NCBI GenBank assembly: GCA_902774295.1
Contig: CACYHP010000006.1
Location: 37,536 to 101,535 of the forward strand
Direction: 5' to 3'
Origin: an uncultured Bacteroidia bacterium
GTDB lineage: Bacteria; Bacteroidota; Bacteroidia; Bacteroidales; F082
Length of the DNA stretch: 64,000 nt
Positions 60,937-64,000 of the stretch are shown here, one piece after another. The notes beneath the pieces were generated by a model, which was not told where the DNA came from, did no database searches, and saw only the letters and a program-made list of their open reading frames with translations. A program made the position numbers and the translations under genes. Positions within the stretch are counted from its first letter, which is position 1. Every line of letters begins with the position of its first letter.

Positions 60937-63612
60937 TTATAAATCAACGATAACTCCGTCTTCTTGAGAATAATAGATAGATCGAATATTTACGCCCGTC
61001 TCTTTTCTCAGTTCTACATATTGCTTGATGTCTGCGGATAGCTGTTGCTCTATCTGGTGAATGTTTCTTGCCTTTTCTAACAGCTTGAGCTTGTCTCTTA
61101 TTACATAAGACAACTCAAGATTAAGCTTTTTCATAATACGTGTAAGTTCCATCATGTCATCTTCATCACGTAATTCAGCCTGATAGTCAAAACTGGCTTT
61201 AATATCCAAATTGTTTGACTCTACATTATAGGTGATGGAATCTATTTTTGACAGATCAAAATTGTCGATTATGTCTTCCTCTATTTCTTTGGCAATTGTT
61301 TCCTGAGAACGCACAGCTTTTAACTTGCGCAGCCTTTCGAGTTCTAACAACAATTCTTCTGGTATAGGGAATTTCTTCTTTTTATGGAAAGCTATGACTT
61401 TTTCCATCGAAGCTATTTCACTATCTATGTCTAAATCGTCATCATCAATATATGCCTCAGATTGCTCAGAATGTGATACTTCTTGCGTTTCCATAGGAAC
61501 ATCTGGGACATCTTCATTTTGATTATTTGCATACCATTCGGCAAAGTCCAGATAACGATATAGAGAAGCTGTAAAAATATTATGTTTTCCTCTATTATAT
61601 TCACAAAAATCTTCATTTGATTTTAAATTATCCGCAATCGAGTTTAAGATTTCTCGGTCAATAATATTGAATAGACTTTTGAATGTTTTATCAAGGTGTT
61701 CGCGAATATATAAATCCAAATGTTGTCGAATTGTGCGAGCATAGCTATGAGCGGTATTAATACTTAACAGCTTCATTGCGTAATCAAGAAAGCTTTGCTC
61801 ATAATCATGCTCAATGCTATCCAATGCTGATTGTCCAACATCTTCTGTTCTTGAGTCGTGCAGAACTTCAACATCCTCATCTCCTTCAAATATATCGAAA
61901 ACCTCTCTTTCTTCATCACCATCATTATCTAAACGATGAGCTTCAGGAGACTCATCTACCGGGTGGCCTTCGAAATGATATTTCCATTTTCTGCGTGCAG
62001 ACGGGAATCCAAATTTATTGAAAAGACCAACATTGTCAAGAATGATAAGATTTTCTTTATCTTCTGACGGACGGAGGCCACGTCCGACTTGCTGCAGGTA
62101 CATGGCGAGCGATTTTGTTGGCCTTGCAAGCTGAATTACTTCTACGTCAGGGCAATCGAAACCTTCACTGAATATATTTACGTTAAAAAGTACTTGGATT
62201 TCACCGTTGCGGAATTTACTTACAAGTGCTGCTCTCGTTTCTTTTGGTGTTTCACTGTCTATGGCTGCCGACTTTATACCTGCTGCATTAAATTCTTTGG
62301 CCAAATGTGTATTATGAGCTCTACTGATTGTATAGACAATTCCTTTTTTATCTTTCGCGTATTTAAGATAAGAAGATAATATGCCTGCTCTGATGAAATC
62401 TCTATCCATGACGCCCATCATTTCTGTTTCCATATAATCGCCTTGGAAATCAAGTTTCATTTTGTCAATCTCTTTTTGGAGTTCAGATGTCGGTTTGATA
62501 GAATAATAGACATATTCGCACAAATAGCCTTTTTTAATAAACTCAGCTACTGAGGCGGATGTAATAAGTTCATCAAACTCAGGACGAAATCCTGCTCCAT
62601 TGAGACGGTATGGTGTGGCGGTTACACCCAGAATCTTTGCCTTTGGATAGAAATCTATAATTTTCTTGTAGCTCATGGCTTTAACATGATGAGCTTCATC
62701 AATGATTATGACATCGAAATCCTTGTCACCCCAACCTTCTAATCTACGATTTAATGTTGGAACAGAACCTATTTGTACTGGTAGATTCTTTTGTTCCATA
62801 TTTTGAGCCACAATTAGACCATGTGCCAAATGGTACTTTACTCCTACATGTTCAGAAATCTGTTCTATAAGTTCTTTGCGATGAGCGAGAAAAAGAATCT
62901 TAATAGCTTTCTTGCGTTGAACACCATAGTTGTGCAAATCGCGAGCTATTGAGACAAATAAACGTGTTTTACCTGTGCCGGTTGGCATCTGTAGCATGAC
63001 GGCTCTGCATTTTTGCCAAGCTTTATAGATTTTACGTTTGTTGTCAATTTGATAATCCCTAAGGGTTGTATCGTGTTCGGGATCTAGTAAAGAAAAATCT
63101 ATGCCGTCTCCATCGCTTTCAACATTCTTTAAATCAACAATATCGCCAATAGTATATGACGCTGTCGGTGATTTTTTAGCAAGTAGATACATATTTAAAT
63201 GGTTGTTCTCAATAGCAACAACTTCGCATTCTACTTCGTCGCCAATCTTATATAACGGACTTTGCTGGGCATAAACTCTGTGTCTGAATCCATACTGATC
63301 AGAGACTGCATAATAAAAGGCCTGTGAGTTTGGGTCAACACATTCATCAGTTATTTTAAAAGGATATGTACAGCCTTCTGCATAAACCTCAAATAAGACG
63401 TCCGTGTAATTCTGATCGAACTTTGGCTTGCCATAAACATTGTCACCTAAATATTCTACATCAATCTCAGTGCGATTATCAGATTGATGCTCATACTTTC
63501 GCACACGATACTCTTCGCCTTCGTATTCAACGACGTAACTCTGCCTTCCATTAAAAGAGTCGGCATATTTAACACGCATCGTATATTTTTGGTTGATAAT
63601 GAAATCTGTCAT
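60937..63612 (-). CDS. DEAD/DEAH-box SF2 helicase with N-terminal beta domains
   Basis: An 891-residue protein. Residues 1-150 are two beta-rich segments (RQSYVVEYEGEEYRVRKYE; YKIGDEVECEVVAIENNHLNMYL) resembling OB/S1-type nucleic-acid-binding folds. The motor follows: LQMPTGTGKTRLF (207-219), IIIDEAHH (303-309), GVTATPYRL (329-337), then SEGFDCPDVEVIQLARPTKS and LQQVGRGLRPS. The last 300 residues are helical and acidic (DDDDLDIDSEIASMEK) and unassigned. It resembles the UvrB/RAD3-type type-III restriction or defence helicases but lacks a nuclease motif I can see. First gene of the two-helicase operon, behind a structured leader. Confidence 0.85.
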   Translation of the reverse strand: MTDFIINQKYTMRVKYADSFNGRQSYVVEYEGEEYRVRKYEHQSDNRTEIDVEYLGDNVYGKPKFDQNYTDVLFEVYAEGCTYPFKITDECVDPNSQAFYYAVSDQYGFRHRVYAQQSPLYKIGDEVECEVVAIENNHLNMYLLAKKSPTASYTIGDIVDLKNVESDGDGIDFSLLDPEHDTTLRDYQIDNKRKIYKAWQKCRAVMLQMPTGTGKTRLFVSIARDLHNYGVQRKKAIKILFLAHRKELIEQISEHVGVKYHLAHGLIVAQNMEQKNLPVQIGSVPTLNRRLEGWGDKDFDVIIIDEAHHVKAMSYKKIIDFYPKAKILGVTATPYRLNGAGFRPEFDELITSASVAEFIKKGYLCEYVYYSIKPTSELQKEIDKMKLDFQGDYMETEMMGVMDRDFIRAGILSSYLKYAKDKKGIVYTISRAHNTHLAKEFNAAGIKSAAIDSETPKETRAALVSKFRNGEIQVLFNVNIFSEGFDCPDVEVIQLARPTKSLAMYLQQVGRGLRPSEDKENLIILDNVGLFNKFGFPSARRKWKYHFEGHPVDESPEAHRLDNDGDEEREVFDIFEGDEDVEVLHDSRTEDVGQSALDSIEHDYEQSFLDYAMKLLSINTAHSYARTIRQHLDLYIREHLDKTFKSLFNIIDREILNSIADNLKSNEDFCEYNRGKHNIFTASLYRYLDFAEWYANNQNEDVPDVPMETQEVSHSEQSEAYIDDDDLDIDSEIASMEKVIAFHKKKKFPIPEELLLELERLRKLKAVRSQETIAKEIEEDIIDNFDLSKIDSITYNVESNNLDIKASFDYQAELRDEDDMMELTRIMKKLNLELSYVIRDKLKLLEKARNIHQIEQQLSADIKQYVELRKETGVNIRSIYYSQEDGVIVDL

Positions 63613-63666
63613 TATATATTAAGTTATAGAAATGTTGATAGTTGTAATATTTGTTTGAGATATGGA

Positions 63667-63792
63667 TTAGTGCTGATAGTTTCCATAAAAAAACCGCGAA
63701 CTTTTGTTTAAAGTCGAGGTTCCGGAAAGACCCATGCCACAAACAAAAAAGCTCACGGTAATACCGCAAGCGTTTCTTTTCTTGCGTGACAT
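63667..63792 (-). CDS. Possible 41-residue leader peptide
   Basis: A short open frame from ATG (complement of 63790-63792) to TAA (63667-63669), beginning MSRKKRNACG. It lies in the leader of the two-helicase operon and its codons run through both terminator-like hairpins (63744-63771 and 63687-63722). That geometry is what translational control of attenuation would need, but there is no purine-rich ribosome site and the frame may be chance. Confidence 0.3.
   Translation of the reverse strand: MSRKKRNACGITVSFFVCGMGLSGTSTLNKSSRFFYGNYQH
63687..63722 (-). terminator. Leader terminator 2
   Basis: On the minus strand AACC-CGA-CTTT pairs with AAAG-TCG-GGTT (one mismatch, one bulge) and is followed by seven T. 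It lies 75 bases before the helicase ATG. Confidence 0.6.
63744..63771 (-). terminator. Leader terminator 1
   Basis: On the minus strand GCTTGCGG, loop TATTA, CCGTGAGC (two G-U pairs), then six T. It closes a structured segment whose outer stem pairs GCGTTT (near 63839) with AAACGC (near 63774). Confidence 0.65.
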
Positions 63793-63903
63793 GTCAGAAA
63801 TTTTTCGGATTTCGACTATGCAAAGAAAAGCGAAAACGCCTATTTAATATGTCTTTACACTTTATTTAACTATCTGTTTCTTAATCTATTTGTTTATTTT
63901 GAC
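63744..63903 (-). ncRNA. Candidate structured leader RNA or small RNA upstream of the helicase pair
   Basis: The 388-base stretch 63613-64000 has no credible large gene. From the -7 box at 63908-63915 an RNA of about 155 bases would run to leader terminator 1. It contains a long-range stem (GGCGTTT...CTTTTCTTTGC near 63820-63840 with GCAAGAAAAG..AAACGC near 63772-63787), an inner GAAAT/ATTTC hairpin at 63797-63815, and the terminator. It could be a riboswitch-like or attenuator leader of the helicase operon, or an independent small RNA. I recognise no Rfam family. Confidence 0.45.
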
Positions 63904-63907
63904 ATTG

Positions 63908-63915
63908 CAAAGTTA
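63908..63915 (-). promoter_or_regulatory. -7 box of the structured leader
   Basis: Minus-strand TAACTTTG. A -33 TTTG at the right distance is not clear. Sequence to the right up to 64000 shows nothing recognisable. Confidence 0.45.
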
Positions 63916-64000
63916 CTACAAAAAAGTGAAATGCGGAAAGATATAGTGATAGAATTGAGTTACAAGGGTTTTGGTTGAAGTGGCGATAATCCGTGAAGCC

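Noticed and set aside
58228..63612. Gabija or Hachiman defence system
   Set aside because: A UvrD-like protein is present but there is no OLD-family nuclease (GajA) and no DUF1837 protein (HamA) next to a helicase.
63569..63769. 66-residue minus-strand ORF upstream of the helicase
   Set aside because: It reads through both terminator hairpins and into the helicase start, has no family resemblance and is better explained as a leader.
1..64000. tRNA or rRNA genes and complete insertion sequences
   Set aside because: No cloverleaf with a GTTCRANNC arm, no rRNA signature and no transposase were noticed by eye. A tRNAscan/Infernal run would be decisive.

Overview
This window reads as chromosomal DNA of a Bacteroidales-type bacterium (phylum Bacteroidota), probably an anaerobic gut-type species. 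The evidence is indirect but consistent. Promoters match the Bacteroidota -7 consensus TAnnTTTG instead of a sigma70 -10 box. Ribosome-binding purine tracts are mostly missing. One secreted protein carries a type IX secretion C-terminal domain, several lineage-typical families occur (DUF4199, DUF4831, DUF3127, DUF486), and an amino-acid-to-butyrate fermentation operon is present. No species assignment is possible by eye.

Layout. 0-0.4 kb: the 3' end of a type I restriction hsdR gene. 0.4-6.6 kb, minus strand: an ABC importer of the iron-siderophore/cobalamin class, an Omp28-like T9SS cargo protein and a lipoprotein amidohydrolase. 6.7-13.2 kb, plus: a tight operon of a small membrane protein, mutL, a rhomboid protease, uvrB and gltS. 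13.2-20.0 kb, plus: kamE (lysine 5,6-aminomutase beta) followed by CoA-transferase B, crotonase, 3-hydroxybutyryl-CoA dehydrogenase, acyl-CoA dehydrogenase and etfBA. This is the lower half of lysine fermentation to butyrate, with the kamD partner not adjacent. 20.1 kb: the SRP RNA. 20.2-38.5 kb: housekeeping genes (glycosyltransferase, gmhA/gmhB-like, SSS symporter, gyrA, clpC, cca, miaA and others) with small conserved hypotheticals.

38.5-63.9 kb is an accessory, defence-rich and visibly AT-richer region interrupted by a few metabolic genes (DNA glycosylase, EamA transporter, pncB, AlaX-like editing protein). It holds a Fic protein with a frame-shifting tandem repeat, a solitary sulfur-binding-like domain between direct repeats, a PD-(D/E)XK-like protein, and the main discovery of the window. 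That is a restriction-modification-like pair (PLD-SNF2 helicase plus Eco57I-type methyltransferase) whose methyltransferase specificity half can apparently be exchanged by DNA inversion with two adjacent silent cassettes. An Mpi-like serine invertase gene abuts the cassettes. The crossover sites share GACCCTCAAA, and the better pair is identical over 31 bp in inverted orientation at the exact codon that precedes the NPPY motif.

Further right are tandem RhuM-family genes with duplicated upstream regions. A two-gene SF2 + SF1 helicase operon lies behind a structured leader that carries two intrinsic-terminator-like hairpins and a 41-codon ORF. Several families of intergenic hairpin or REP-like repeats decorate gene ends throughout. 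No tRNA, rRNA, CRISPR array or complete insertion sequence was recognised.
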